Of a stretch of DNA of 64,000 bases, positions 12,048 through 24,942 are shown piece by piece; the first letter of the stretch is position 1, and each line of letters starts with the position of its first letter. The stretch spans positions 989,744-1,053,743 of the forward strand of contig CASGGR010000026.1 of NCBI GenBank assembly GCA_949318235.1, in the 5' to 3' direction. The notes under the pieces are model-generated. The model ran no database searches. It was not told the DNA's origin and saw nothing but the letters and a program-made list of their open reading frames with translations. Both the position numbers and the translations under genes were made by a program. Origin of the DNA: Ecdyonurus torrentis. Lineage: Eukaryota > Arthropoda > Insecta > Ephemeroptera > Heptageniidae.

Positions 12048-13502
12048 CACCCTTATCGCTCTAATGCAAACTTTCGCCGTTATAGAGAATCTCAGTGCTT
12101 TCTCATCGTACTTTTCACACTGTGAATACGATTTTTGATGATATCTCCGAAACTAATAAAGCTAAAGGCTTGCGGTTTGAACTTAAATGTAGGACTAACA
12201 GACTTGCAAAGAAAAGGTAATTACACCTTAATCGCTCCAATGCAAACTTTCGCCGTTATAGAGAATCTCAGTGCTTTCTTATCATACTTTTCAGACTGTG
12301 AATACGATTTTTGATGATATTTCCGAAACTAATAAAGCTACAGACTTGCGGTTTGAACTAAAATGTAGGACTAACAGACTTGCAAAGAAAAGGTTATGAC
12401 ACCTTAATCGATCCAATGCAAACTTTCGCCGTTATAGAGAAACTTAGTGCATTCTCATCGTACTTTTCAGACTGTGAATACGATTTTTGATGATATCTCC
12501 GAAACTAATAAAGCTACAGGCTTGCGGTTTGAACTTAAATGTAGGACTAACAGACTTGAAAAGAAAAGGTTATTACACCTTAATCGCTCTAATGCAAACT
12601 TTCGCCGTTATAGAGAATCTCAGTGCTTTCTCATCGTACTTTTCAGACTGTGAATACGATTTTTGATGGTATCTCCGAAACTAATAAAGCTACAGGCTTG
12701 CAGTTTGAACTTAAATGTAGGACTAACAGACTTGCAAAGAAAAGGTAATTACACCTTAATCGCTCCAATGCAAACTTTCGCCGTTATAGAGAATCTCAGT
12801 GCTTTCTCATCGTACTTTTCAGACTGTGAATACGACTTTTGATGATATTTCCAAACCTAATAAAGCTACAGGCTTGCGGTTTGAACTAAAATGTAGGACT
12901 AACAGACTTGCAAAGAAAAGATTATTACACCTTAATCGATCCAATGCAAACTTTCGCCGTTATAGAGAATCTTAGTGCTTTCTCATCGTACATTTCAGAC
13001 TGTGAATACGATTTTTGATGATATCTCCGAAACTAATAAAGCTACAGGCTTGCGGTTTGAACTTAAATGTAGGACTAACAGACTTGAAAAGAAAAGTTTA
13101 TTACACCTTAATCGCTCTAATGCAAACTTTTGCCGTTATAGAGAATCTCAGTGCTTTCTCATCGTACTTTTCAGACTGTGAATACGATTTTTGATGATAT
13201 CTCCGAAACTAATAAAGCTACAGGCTTGCGGTTTGAATTTAAATGTAGGACTAACAGACTTGCAAAGAAAAGGTTATTACACCTTAATCGCTCCAATGCA
13301 AACTTTCGCCGTTATAGAGAATCTCAGTGTTTTCTCATCGTACTTTTCAGACTGTGAATACGATTTTTGATGATATCTCCGAAACTAATAAAGCTACAGG
13401 CTTGCGGTTTGAACTAAAATGTAGGACTAACAGACTTGCAAAGAAAAGGTTATTACACCTTAATCGATCCAATGCAAACTTTCGCCGTTATAGTGAATCT
13501 TA
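11919..13502. repeat. Core module C2, M1-M9 (1,584 bp)
   Basis: Complete core. The M1 monomer is a hybrid: its front (GATTTTTAATGATATCTCTG, GGAGTAAC) comes from the 7-monomer repeat and its tail is CACCCTTAT. M4 keeps GTGCATTCTC. The M7 unit at 12975 has TTTTGCCG near 13129. M10 follows at 13503. Confidence 0.9.
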
Positions 13503-13854
13503 GTGCTTTCTCATCGTACTTTTCAGACTGTAAATACGATTTTTAATTTTATCTCCGAAACTAATAAAGCTACAGGCTTGCGGTTTGAACTAAAATGTAG
13601 GACTAACAGACTTGCAAAGAAAAGGTTATTACACCTTAATCGCTCCAATGCAAACTTTTACCGTTATAGAAAATCTCAGCGCTTTCTCATCGTACTTTTC
13701 AGACTGTGAATACGATTTTTGATGGTATCTCCGAAACTAATAAAGCTACAGGCTTGCAGTTTGAACTTAAATGTAGGACTAACAGACTTGCAAAGAAAAG
13801 GTTATTACACCTTAATCGCTCCAATGCAAACTTTCGCCGTTATAGAGAATCTCA

Positions 13855-15262
13855 GTGCTTTCTCATCGTACTTTTCACACTGTGAATACGATTTTGGATG
13901 ATATCTCCGAAACTAATAAAGCTAAAGGCTTGCGGTTTGAACTTAAATGTAGGACTAACAGACTTGCAAAGAAAAGGTAATTACACCTTAATCGCTCCAA
14001 TGCAAACTTTCGCCGTTATAGAGAATCTCAGTGCTTTCTTATCGTACTTTTCAGACTGTGAATACGATTTTTGATGATATTTCCGAAACTAATAAAGCTA
14101 CAGGCTTGCGGTTTGAACTAAAATGTAGGACTAACAGACTTGCAAAGAAAAGGTTATGACACCTTAATCGATCCAATGCAAACTTTCGCCGTTATAGAGA
14201 AACTTAGTGCATTCTCATCGTACTTTTCAGACTGTGAATACGATTTTTGATGATATCTCCGAAACTAATAAAGCTACAGGCTTGCGGTTTGAACATAAAT
14301 GTAGGACTAACAGACTTGAAAAGAAAAGGTTATTACACCTTAATCGCTCTAATGCAAACTTTCGCCGTTATAGAGAATCTCAGTGCTTTCTCATCGTACT
14401 TTTCAGACTGTGAATACGATTTTTGATGGTATCTCCGAAACTAATAAAGCTACAGGCTTGCAGTTTGAACTTAAATGTAGGACTAACAGACTTGCAAAGA
14501 AAAGATAATTACACCTTAATCGCTCCAATGCAAACTTTCGCCGTTATAGAGAATCTCAGTTCTTTCTCATCGTACTTTTCAGACTGTGAATACGATTTTT
14601 GATGATATTTCCAAACCTAATAAAGCTACAGGCTTGCGGTTTGAACTAAAATGTAGGACTAACAGACTTGCAAAGAAAAGATTATTACACCTTAATCGAT
14701 CCAATGCAAACTTTCGCCGTTATAGAGAATCTTAGTGCTTTCTCATCGTACATTTCAGACTGTAAATACGATTTTTGATGATATCTCCGAAACTAATAAA
14801 GCTACAGGCTTGCGGTTTGAACTTAAATGTAGGACTAACAGACTTGAAAAGAAAAGTTTATTACACCTTAATCGCTCTAATGCAAACTTTCACCGTTATA
14901 GAGAATCTCAGTGCTTTCTCATCGTACTTTTCAGACTGTGAATACGATTTTTGATGATATCTCCGAAACTAATAAAGCTACAGGCTTGCGGTTTGAATTT
15001 AAATGTAGGACTAACAGACTTGCAAAGAAAAGGTTATTACACCTTAATCGCTCCAATGCAAACTTTCGCCGTTATAGAGAATCTCAGTGTTTTCTCATCG
15101 TACTTTTCAGACTGTGAATACGATTTTTGATGATATCTCCGAAACTAATAAAGCTACAGGCTTGCGGTTTGAACTAAAATGTAGGACTAACAGACTTGCA
15201 AAGAAAAGGTTATTACACCTTAATCGATCCAATGCAAACTTTCGCCGTTATAGAGAATCTTA
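13855..15262. repeat. Core module C3, M2-M9 (M1 replaced)
   Basis: Starts at M2 with TTTTCACACTG and the private CGATTTTGGATG. The preceding unit (13679-13854) is M5-like (GATGGTATC) instead of M1, so M10 and an M5-like unit were joined directly to M2. M4 at 14207 has the private GAACATAAATG. M10 follows at 15263. Confidence 0.9.
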
Positions 15263-15614
15263 GTGCTTTCTCATCGTACTTTTCAGACTGTAAATACGAT
15301 TTTTAATTTTATCTCCAAAACTAATAAAGCTACAGGCTTGCGGTTTGAACTAAAATGTAGGACTAACAGACTTGCAAAGAAAAGGTTATTACACCTTAAT
15401 CGCTCCAATGCAAACTTTTACCGTTATAGAAAATCTCAGCGCTTTCTCATCGTAATTTTCAGACTGTGAATACGATTTTTGATGATATCTCCGAAACTAA
15501 TAAATCTACAATCTTGCGGTTTGAACTAAAATGTAGGACTAACAGACTTGCAAAGAAAAGGTTATTACACCTTAAACGCTCCAATGCAAACTTTCGCCGT
15601 TATAGAGAATATCA

Positions 15615-15966
15615 GTGCTTTCTCATCGTACTTTTCAGACTGTGAATACGATTTTTGACGATATCTCCGAAACTAATAAAGCTACAGGCTTGCGGTTTGA
15701 ATTTAAATGTAGGACTAACAGACTTGCAAAGAAAAGGTTATTACACCTTAATCGCTCCAATGCAAACTTTCGCCGTTATAGAGAATCTCAGTGTTTTCTC
15801 ATCGTACTTTTCAGACTGTGAATACGATTTTTGATGATATCTCCGAAACTAATAAAGCTACAGGCTTGCGGTTTGAACTAAAATGTAGGACTAACAGACT
15901 TGCAAAGAAAAGGTTATTACACCTTAATCGATCCAATGCAAACTTTCGCCGTTATAGTGAATCTTA
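15615..15966. repeat. Partial core, M8-M9 only
   Basis: Two units with GAATTTAAATG then CAGTGTTTTCTC, followed by M10 at 15967 and the same M5-like to M2 junction as before C3. The isolated M8-M9 pair marks the start of the second copy of the 14-monomer duplication. Confidence 0.88.
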
Positions 15967-16318
15967 GTGCTTTCTCATCGTACTTTTCAGACTGTAAATA
16001 CGATTTTTAATTTTATCTCCGAAACTAATAAAGCTACAGGCTTGCGGTTTGAACTAAAATGTAGGACTAACAGACTTGCAAAGAAAAGGTTATTACACCT
16101 TAATCGCTCCAATGCAAACTTTTACCGTTATAGAAAATCTCAGCGCTTTCTCATCGTACTTTTCAGACTGTGAATACGATTTTTGATGGTATCTCCGAAA
16201 CTAATAAAGCTACAGGCTTGCAGTTTGAACTTAAATGTAGGACTAACAGACTTGCAAAGAAAAGGTTATTACACCTTAATCGCTCCAATGCAAACTTTCG
16301 CCGTTATAGAGAATCTCA

Positions 16319-17726
16319 GTGCTTTCTCATCGTACTTTTCACACTGTGAATACGATTTTGGATGATATCTCCGAAACTAATAAAGCTAAAGGCTTGCGGT
16401 TTGAACTTAAATGTAGGACTAACAGACTTGCAAAGAAAAGGTAATTACACCTTAATCGCTCCAATGCAAACTTTCGCCGTTATAGAGAATCTCAGTGCTT
16501 TCTTATCGTACTTTTCAGACTGTGAATACGATTTTTGATGATATTTCCGAAACTAATAAAGCTACAGGCTTGCGGTTTGAACTAAAATGTAGGACTAACA
16601 GACTTGCAAAGAAAAGGTTATGACACCTTAATCGATCCAATGCAAACTTTCGCCGTTATAGAGAAACTTAGTGCATTCTCATCGTACTTTTCAGACTGTG
16701 AATACGATTTTTGATGATATCTCCGAAACTAATAAAGCTACAGGCTTGCGGTTTGAACATAAATGTAGGACTAACAGACTTGAAAAGAAAAGGTTATTAC
16801 ACCTTAATCGCTCTAATGCAAACTTTCGCCGTTATAGAGAATCTCAGTGCTTTCTCATCGTACTTTTCAGACTGTGAATACGATTTTTGATGGTATCTCC
16901 GAAACTAATAAAGCTACAGGCTTGCAGTTTGAACTTAAATGTAGGACTAACAGACTTGCAAAGAAAAGATAATTACACCTTAATCGCTCCAATGCAAACT
17001 TTCGCCGTTATAGAGAATCTCAGTGCTTTCTCATCGTACTTTTCAGACTGTGAATACGATTTTTGATGATATTTCCAAACCTAATAAAGCTACAGGCTTG
17101 CGGTTTGAACTAAAATGTAGGACTAACAGACTTGCAAAGAAAAGATTATTACACCTTAATCGATCCAATGCAAACTTTCGCCGTTATAGAGAATCTTAGT
17201 GCTTTCTCATCGTACATTTCAGACTGTAAATACGATTTTTGATGATATCTCCGAAACTAATAAAGCTACAGGCTTGCGGTTTGAACTTAAATGTAGGACT
17301 AACAGACTTGAAAAGAAAAGTTTATTACACCTTAATCGCTCTAATGCAAACTTTCACCGTTATAGAGAATCTCAGTGCTTTCTCATCGTACTTTTCAGAC
17401 TGTGAATACGATTTTTGATGATATCTCCGAAACTAATAAAGCTACAGGCTTGCGGTTTGAATTTAAATGTAGGACTAACAGACTTGCAAAGAAAAGGTTA
17501 TTACACCTTAATCGCTCCAATGCAAACTTTCGCCGTTATAGAGAATCTCAGTGTTTTCTCATCGTACTTTTCAGACTGTGAATACGATTTTTGATGATAT
17601 CTCCGAAACTAATAAAGCTACAGGCTTGCGGTTTGAACTAAAATGTAGGACTAACAGACTTGCAAAGAAAAGGTTATTACACCTTAATCGATCCAATGCA
17701 AACTTTCGCCGTTATAGAGAATCTTA
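16319..17726. repeat. Core module C4, M2-M9 (copy of C3)
   Basis: Exact counterpart of C3 at +2,464 bp, sharing GATTTTGGATG and GAACATAAATG. M10 follows at 17727, and M9-M10 are copied again at 18431-18782 by the 5-monomer duplication. Confidence 0.9.
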
Positions 17727-19226
17727 GTGCTTTCTCATCGTACTTTTCAGACTGTAAATACGATTTTTAATTTTATCTCCAAAACTAATAAAGCTACAGG
17801 CTTGCGGTTTGAACTAAAATGTAGGACTAACAGACTTGCAAAGAAAAGGTTATTACACCTTAATCGCTCCAATGCAAACTTTTACCGTTATAGAAAATCT
17901 CAGCGCTTTCTCATCGTAATTTTCAGACTGTGAATACGATTTTTGATGATATCTCCGAAACTAATAAATCTACAATCTTGCGGTTTGAACTAAAATGTAG
18001 GACTAACAGACTTGCAAAGAAAAGGTTATTACACCTTAAACGCTCCAATGCAAACTTTCGCCGTTATAGAGAATATCAGTGCTTTTTCATCGTACTTTTC
18101 AGACTGTGAATACGATTTTTGATGATATCTCCGCAACTAATAAAGCTACAGGCTTGCGGTTTAAACTAAAATTTAGGACTAACAAACTTGCAAAGAAAAG
18201 GTTATTACACCTTAATCGCTCCAATGCAAACTTTCGCCGTTATAGAGAATCTTAGTGCTTTCTCATCCTACTTTTTAGACTTTGAATACGATTTTTGATG
18301 ATATCTCCGAAACTAATAAAGCTACAGGCTTGCGGTTTGAACTAAAATGTAGGACTAACAGACTTGCAAAGAAAAGGTTATTACACCTTAATCGCTCCAA
18401 TGCAAACTTTCGCCGTTATAGAGAATCTCAGTGTTTTCTCATCGTACTTTTCAGACTGTGAATACGATTTTTGATGATATCTCCGAAACTAATAAAGCTA
18501 CAGGCTTGCGGTTTGAACTAAAATGTAGGACTAACAGACTTGCAAAGAAAAGGTTATTACACCTTAATCGATCCAATGCAAACTTTCGCCGTTATAGAGA
18601 ATCTTAGTGCTTTCTCATCGTACTTTTCAGACTGTAAATACGATTTTTAATTTTATCTCCAAAACTAATAAAGCTACAGGCTTGCGGTTTGAACTAAAAT
18701 GTAGGACTAACAGACTTGCAAAGAAAAGGTTATTACACCTTAATCGCTCCAATGCAAACTTTTACCGTTATAGAAAATCTCAGCGCTTTCTCATCGTAAT
18801 TTTCAGACTGTGAATACGATTTTTGATGATATCTCCGAAACTAATAAATCTACAATCTTGCGGTTTGAACTAAAATGTAGGACTAACAGACTTGCAAAGA
18901 AAAGGTTATTACACCTTAAACGCTCCAATGCAAACTTTCGCCGTTATAGAGAATATCAGTGCTTTTTCATCGTACTTTTCAGACTGTGAATACGATTTTT
19001 GATGATATCTCCGCAACTAATAAAGCTACAGGCTTGCGGTTTAAACTAAAATTTAGGACTAACAAACTTGCAAAGAAAAGGTTATTACACCTTAATCGCT
19101 CCAATGCAAACTTTCGCCGTTATAGAGAATCTTAGTGCTTTCTCATCCTACTTTTTAGACTTTGAATACGATTTTTGATGATATCTCCGAAACTAATAAA
19201 GCTACAGGCTTGCGGTTTGAACTAAA
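17467..19226. repeat. 5-monomer (880-bp) tandem duplication
   Basis: Copy 1 is about 17467-18346 and copy 2 about 18347-19226. Every marker checked recurs 880 bp later without change: TTTTAATTTTATCTCCAAAAC (17767 and 18647), AATCTACAATCTTGCGG, CACCTTAAACGCTCC, GAATATCAGTGCTTTTTC, and GACTTTGAATACG. The junction monomer is chimeric: copy 2 enters after GAACTAAAATG where copy 1 has GAATTTAAATG. It overlaps the right end of the 14-monomer duplication and was probably formed after it, since its second copy carries material from that duplication's right edge. Confidence 0.92.
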
Positions 19227-21461
19227 ATGTAGGACTAACAGACTTGCAAAGAAAAGGTTATTACACCTTAATCGCTCCAATGCAAACTTTCGCCGTTATA
19301 GAGAATCTCAGTGCTTTCTCATCGTACTTTTCAGACTGTGAATACGATTTTTGATGATATCTCCGAAACTATTAAAGCTTCAGGCTTGCGGTTGAAACTA
19401 AAATGTAGGACTAACACACTTGCAAAGAAAAGGTTATTACACCTTAATCGCTCCAATGCAAACTTTCGCCGTTATAGAGAATCTCAGTGCTTTCTCATCG
19501 TACTTTTCAGACTGTGAATACGATTTTTAATGATATCTCTGAAACTAATAAAGCTACAGGCTTGCGGTTTGAACTTAAATGTAGAAGTAACAGACTTGAA
19601 AAGAAAAGGTTATAACACCTTTATCGCTCCAATGCAAATTTTCGCCGTTATAGAGAATCTCAGTGCTTTCTTATCGTACTTTTCTGACTGTGAATACGAT
19701 TTTTGATGATATCTCCGAAACTAATAAAGCTACAGGCTTGCGGTTTGAACTTAAATGTAGGACTAACAGACTTGCAAAGAAAAGGTAATGACACCTTAAT
19801 CGCTCCAATGCATACTTTCGCCGTTATAGAGAATCTCAGTGCTTTCTCAACGTACTTTTCAGACTGTGAATACGATTTTTGATGATATTTCCGACATTAA
19901 TAAAGCTACAGGCTTGCGGTTTGAATTAAAATGTAGGACTAACAGACTTGCAAAGAAAAGGTTATTACACCTTAATCGCTCCAATGCAAACTTTCGCTGT
20001 TATAGAGAATCTCAGTGCTTTCTCATCGTTCTTTTCAGACTGTGAATACGTTTTTTGATGATATTTCCGAAACTAATAAAGATACAGGCTTGCTGTTTGA
20101 ACTAAAATGTAGGACTAACAGACTTGCAAAGAAAAGGTTATTACACCTTCATCGATCCAATGCAAACTTTCGCCGTTATAGAGAATCTTATTGCTTTGTC
20201 ATCGTACTTTTCAGACTGTGAATAAGATTTTTGATGATATCTCCGCAACTAATAAAGCTACAGGCTTGCGGTTTAAACTAAAATTTAGGACTAACAAACT
20301 TGCAAAGAAAAGGTTATTACACCTTAATCGCTCCAATGCAAACTTTCGCCGTTATAGAGAATCTTAGTGCTTTCTCATCCTACTTTTTAGACTGTGAATA
20401 CGATTTTTGATGATATCTCCGAAATTAATAAAGCTACAGGCTTGCAGTTTGAACTAAAATGTAGGACTAACAGACTTGCAAAGAAAAGGTTATTACACCT
20501 TAATCGCTCCAATGCAAACTTTCGCCGTTATAGAGAATCTCAGTGCTTTCTCATCGTACTTGTCAGACTGTGAATACGATTTTTGATGATATCTCCGAAA
20601 CTATTAAAGCTTCAGGCTTGCGGTTGAAACTTAAATGTAGGACTAACACACTTGCAAAGAAAAGGTTATTACACCTTAATCGCTCCAATGCAAACTTTCG
20701 CCGTTATAGAGAATCTCAGTGCTTTCTCATCGTACTTTTCAGACTGTGAATACGATTTTTAATGATATCTCTGAAACTAATAAAGCTACAGGCTTGCGGT
20801 TTGAATTTAAATGTAGGAGTAACAGACTTGAAAAGAAAAGGTTATTACACCTTAATCGCTCCTATGCAAATTTTCGCCGTTATAGAGAATCTCAGTGCTT
20901 TCTCATTGTACTTTTCTGACTGTGAATACGATTTTTGATGATATCTCCGAAACTAATAAATCTACAATCTTGCGGTTTGAACTAAAATGTAGGACTAACA
21001 GACTTGCAAAGAAAAGGTAATGACACCTTAATCGCTCCAATGCAAACTTTCGCCGTTATAGAGAATCTCAGTGCTTTCTCAACGTACTTTTCAGACTGTG
21101 AATACGATTTTTGATGATATTTCCGACATTAATAAAGCTACAGGCTTGCGGTTTGAATTAAAATGTAGGACTAACAGACATGCAAAGAAAAGGTTATTAC
21201 ACCTTAATCGCTCCAATGCAAACTTTCGCTGTTATAGAGAATCTCAGTGCTTTCTCATCGTTCTTTTCAGACTGTGAATACGATTTTTGATGATATTTCC
21301 GAAACTAATAAAGCTACAGGCTTGCTGTTTGAACTAAAATGTAGGACTAACAGACTTGCAAAGAAAAGGTTATTACACCTTCATCGATCCAGTGCAAACT
21401 TTCGCTGTTATAGAGAATCTTATTGCTTTCTCATCGTACTTTTCAGACTGTGAATACGATT
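18998..21461. repeat. 7-monomer (1,232-bp) tandem repeat, right instance (two copies)
   Basis: Copy 1 spans about 18998-20229 and copy 2 about 20230-21461, with paired CTCCGCAAC, ACTATTAAAGCTTC, TCAACGTAC, CCGACATTAAT, TTGCTGTTTGAAC and CACCTTCATCGATCC. They differ at several sites: GGTTATAACACC near 19608 against GGTTATTACACC, and copy 2 carries AATCTACAATCTTGCGG near 20960 where copy 1 has AAGCTACAGGCTTGCGG. This is the same 7-monomer unit as near 10.2-12.0 kb, so one ancestral unit appears in two places separated by the 14- and 5-monomer repeats. Confidence 0.85.
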
Positions 21462-23006
21462 TTTGATGATATCCCCGAAACTAATAAAGCTACAGGCTTG
21501 CGGTTTGAACTTAAATGTAGGACTAACAGACTTGAAAAGAAAAGGTTATTACACCCTTATCGCTCTAATGCAAACTTTCGCCGTTATAGAGAATCTCAGT
21601 GCTTTCTCATCGTACTTTTCACACTGTGAATACGATTTTTGATGATATCTCCGAAACTAATAAAGCTAAAGGCTTGCGGTTTGAACTTAAATGTAGGACT
21701 AACAGACTTGCAAAGAAAAGGTAATTACACCTTAATCGCTCCAATGCAAACTTTCGCCGTTATAGAGAATCTCAGTGCTTTCTTATCGTACTTTTCAGAC
21801 TGTGAATACGATTTTTGATGATATTTCCGAAATTAATAAAGCTACAGGCTTGCGGTTTGAACTAAAATGTAGGACTAACAGACTTGCAAAGAAAAGGTTA
21901 TGACACCTTAATCGATCCAATGCAAACTTTCGCCGTTATAGAGAAACTTAGTGCATTCTCATCGTACTTTTCAGACTGTGAATACGATTTTTGATGATAT
22001 CTCCGAAACTAATAAAGCTACAGGCTTGCGGTTTGAACTTAAATGTAGGACTAACAGACTTGAAAAGAAAAGGTTATTACACCTTAATCGCTCTAATGCA
22101 AACTTTCGCCGTTATAGAGAATCTCAGTGCTTTCTCATCGTACTTTTCAGACTGTGAATACGATTTTTGATGGTATCTCCGAAACTAATAAAGCTACAGG
22201 CTTGCAGTTTGAACTTAAATGTAGGACTAACAGACTTGCAAAGAAAAGGTAATTACACCTTAATCGCTCCAATGCAAACTTTCGCCGTTATAGAGAATCT
22301 CAGTGCTTTCTCATCGTACTTTTCAGACTGTGAATACGATTTTTGATGATATTTCCAAACCTAATAAAGCTACAGGCTTGCGGTTTGAACTAAAATGTAG
22401 GACTAACAGACTTGCAAAGAAAAGATTATTACACCTTAATCGATCCAATGCAAACTTTCGCCGTTATAGAGAATCTTAGTGCTTTCTCATCGTACATTTC
22501 AGACTGTGAATACGATTTTTGATGATATCTCCGAAACTAATAAAGCTACAGGCTTGCGGTTTGAACTTAAATGTAGGACTAACAGACTTGAAAAGAAAAG
22601 TTTATTACACCTTAATCGCTCTAATGCAAACTTTCGCCGTTATAGAGAATCTCAGTGCTTTCTCATCGTACTTTTCAGACTGTGAATACGATTTTTGATG
22701 ATATCTCCGAAACTAATAAAGCTACAGGCTTGCGGTTTGAATTTAAATGTAGGACTAACAGACTTGCAAAGAAAAGGTTATTACACCTTAATCGCTCCAA
22801 TGCAAACTTTCGCCGTTATAGAGAATCTCAGTGTTTTCTCATCGTACTTTTCAGACTGTGAATACGATTTTTGATGATATCTCCGAAACTAATAAAGCTA
22901 CAGGCTTGCGGTTTGAACTAAAATGTAGGACTAACAGACTTGCAAAGAAAAGGTTATTACACCATAATCGATCCAATGCAAACTTTCGCCGTTATAGAGA
23001 ATCTTA
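21423..23006. repeat. Core module C5, M1-M9 (1,584 bp)
   Basis: Complete core and the first with GATATCCCC in M1, although its head is still CATCGTACTTTTC. M4 at 21951 keeps GTGCATTCTC, the last core to do so. It is 9,504 bp (54 units) from C2 and very similar from M4 to M9. M10 at 23007 has TTTTAATTTTATC, the last of that form. Confidence 0.9.
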
Positions 23007-23358
23007 GTGCTTTCTCATCGTACTTTTCAGACTGTAAATACGATTTTTAATTTTATCTCCAAAACTAATAAAGCTACAGGCTTGCGGTTTGAACTAAAAT
23101 GTAGGACTAACAGACTTGCAAAGAAAAGGTTATTACACCTTAATCGCTCCAATGCAAACTTTTACCGTTAAAGAAAATCTCAGCGCTTTCTCATCGTAAT
23201 TTTCAGACTGTGAATACGATTTTTGATGATATCTCCGAAACTAATAAATCTACAATCTTGCGGTTTGAACTAAAATGTAGGACTAACAGACTTGCAAAGA
23301 AAAGGTTATTACACCTTAAACGCTCCAATGCAAACTTTCGCCTTTATAGAGAATATCA

Positions 23359-24942
23359 GTGCTTTCCCATCCTACATTTCAGACTGTGAATACGATTTTT
23401 GATGATATCCCCGAAACTAATAAAGCTACAGGCTTGCGGTTTGAACTTAAATGTAGGACTAACAGACTTGAAAAGAAAAGGTTATTACACCCTTATCGCT
23501 CTAATGCAAACTTTCGCCGTTATAGAGAATCTCAGTGCTTTCTCATCGTACTTTTCACACTGTGAATACGATTTTTGATGATATCTCCGAAACTAATAAA
23601 GCTACAGGCTTGCGGTTTGAACTTAAATGTAGGACTAACAGACTTGCAAAGAAAAGGTAATTACACCTTAATCGCTCCAATGCAAACTTTCGCCGTTATA
23701 GAGAATCTCAGTGCTTTCTTATCGTACTTTTCAAACTGTGAATACGATTTTTGATGATATTTCCGAAACTAATAAAGCTACAGGCTTGCGGTTTGAACTA
23801 AAATGTAGGACTAACAGACTTGCAAAGAAAAGGTTATGACACCTTAATCGATCCAATGCAAACTTTCGCCGTTATAGAGAAACTTAGTGCTTTCTCATCG
23901 TAATTTTCAGACTGTGAATACGATTTTTGATGATATCTCCGAAACTAATAAAGCTACAGGCTTGCGGTTTGAACTTAAATGTAGGACTAACAGACTTGAA
24001 AAGAAAAGTTTATTACACCTTAATCGCTCTAATGCAAACTTTCACCGATATAGAGAATCTAAGTGCTTTCTCATCGTACTTTTCAGACTGTGAATACGAT
24101 TTTTGATGGTATCTCCGAAACTAATAAAGCTACAGGCTTGCGGTTTGAACTTGAATGTAGGACTAACAGACTTGCAAAGAAAAGGTAATTACACCTTAAT
24201 CGCTCCAATGCAAACTTTCGCCGTTATAGAGAATCTCAGTGCTTTCTCATCGTACTTTTTAGACTGTGAATACGATTTTTGATAATATTTCCAAACCTAA
24301 TAAAGCTACAGGCTTGCGGTTTGAACTAAAATGTAGGACTACCAGACTTGCAAAGAAAAGGTTATTACACCTTAATCGATCCAATGCAAACTTGCGCCGT
24401 TATAGAGAATCTTAGTGCTTTCTCATCGTACATTTCAGACTGTGAATACGATTTTTGATGATATCTCCGAAACTAATAAAGCTACAGGCTTGCGGTTTGA
24501 ACTTAAATGTAGGACTAACAGACTTGAAAAGAAAAGTTTATTACACCTTAATCGCTCTAATGCAAACTTTCGCCGTTATAGAGAATCTCAGTGCTTTCTC
24601 ATCGTACTTTTCAGACTGTGAATACGATTTTTGATGATATCTCCGAAACTAATAAAGCTACAGGCTTGCGGTTTGAATTTAAATGTAGGACTAACAGACT
24701 TGCAAAGAAAAGGTTATTACACCTTAATCGCTCCAATGCAAACTTTCGCCGTTATAGAGAATCTCAGTGTTTTCTCATCGTACTTTTCAGACTGTGAATA
24801 CGATTTTTGATGATATCTCCGAAACTAATAAAGCTACAGGCTTGCGGTTTGAACTAAAATGTAGGACTAACAGACTTGCAAAGAAAAGGTTATTACACCT
24901 TAATCGATCCAATGCAAACTTTCGCCGTTATAGAGAATCTTA
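23359..24942. repeat. Core module C6, M1-M9 (1,584 bp)
   Basis: First core with the full M1 head CCCATCCTACATTTC. M4 now has GTGCTTTCTC, M5 has GAACTTGAATG, and M6 has GATAATATTTCC with GACTACCAGAC. These forms are ancestral to most cores to the right. M10 at 24943 changes to GATTTTTAATGATATC with CAAATAAAAGG and TTAATTGCTCC. Confidence 0.9.

Larger units (their letters stand above)
13151..18078. repeat. 14-monomer (2,464-bp) tandem duplication
   Basis: Copy 1 is about 13151-15614 and copy 2 about 15615-18078. Rare pairs 2,464 bp apart include CGATTTTGGATG (13891 and 16355), GAACATAAATG (14293 and 16757), TATAGTGAATCTTAG (13491 and 15955), and TTTTAATTTTATC monomers. Only a few differences were seen: CTCAGTTCTTTC near 14567 (CTCAGTGCTTTC in copy 2) and GACGATATC at 15658 (GATGATATC in copy 1). 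Few differences imply a recent event. Confidence 0.92.

Noticed and set aside
13891..13900. GATTTTGGATG as an insertion or mobile-element footprint
   Set aside because: It is a single T to G change in the T-tract with unit length unchanged, copied once by the 14-monomer duplication.
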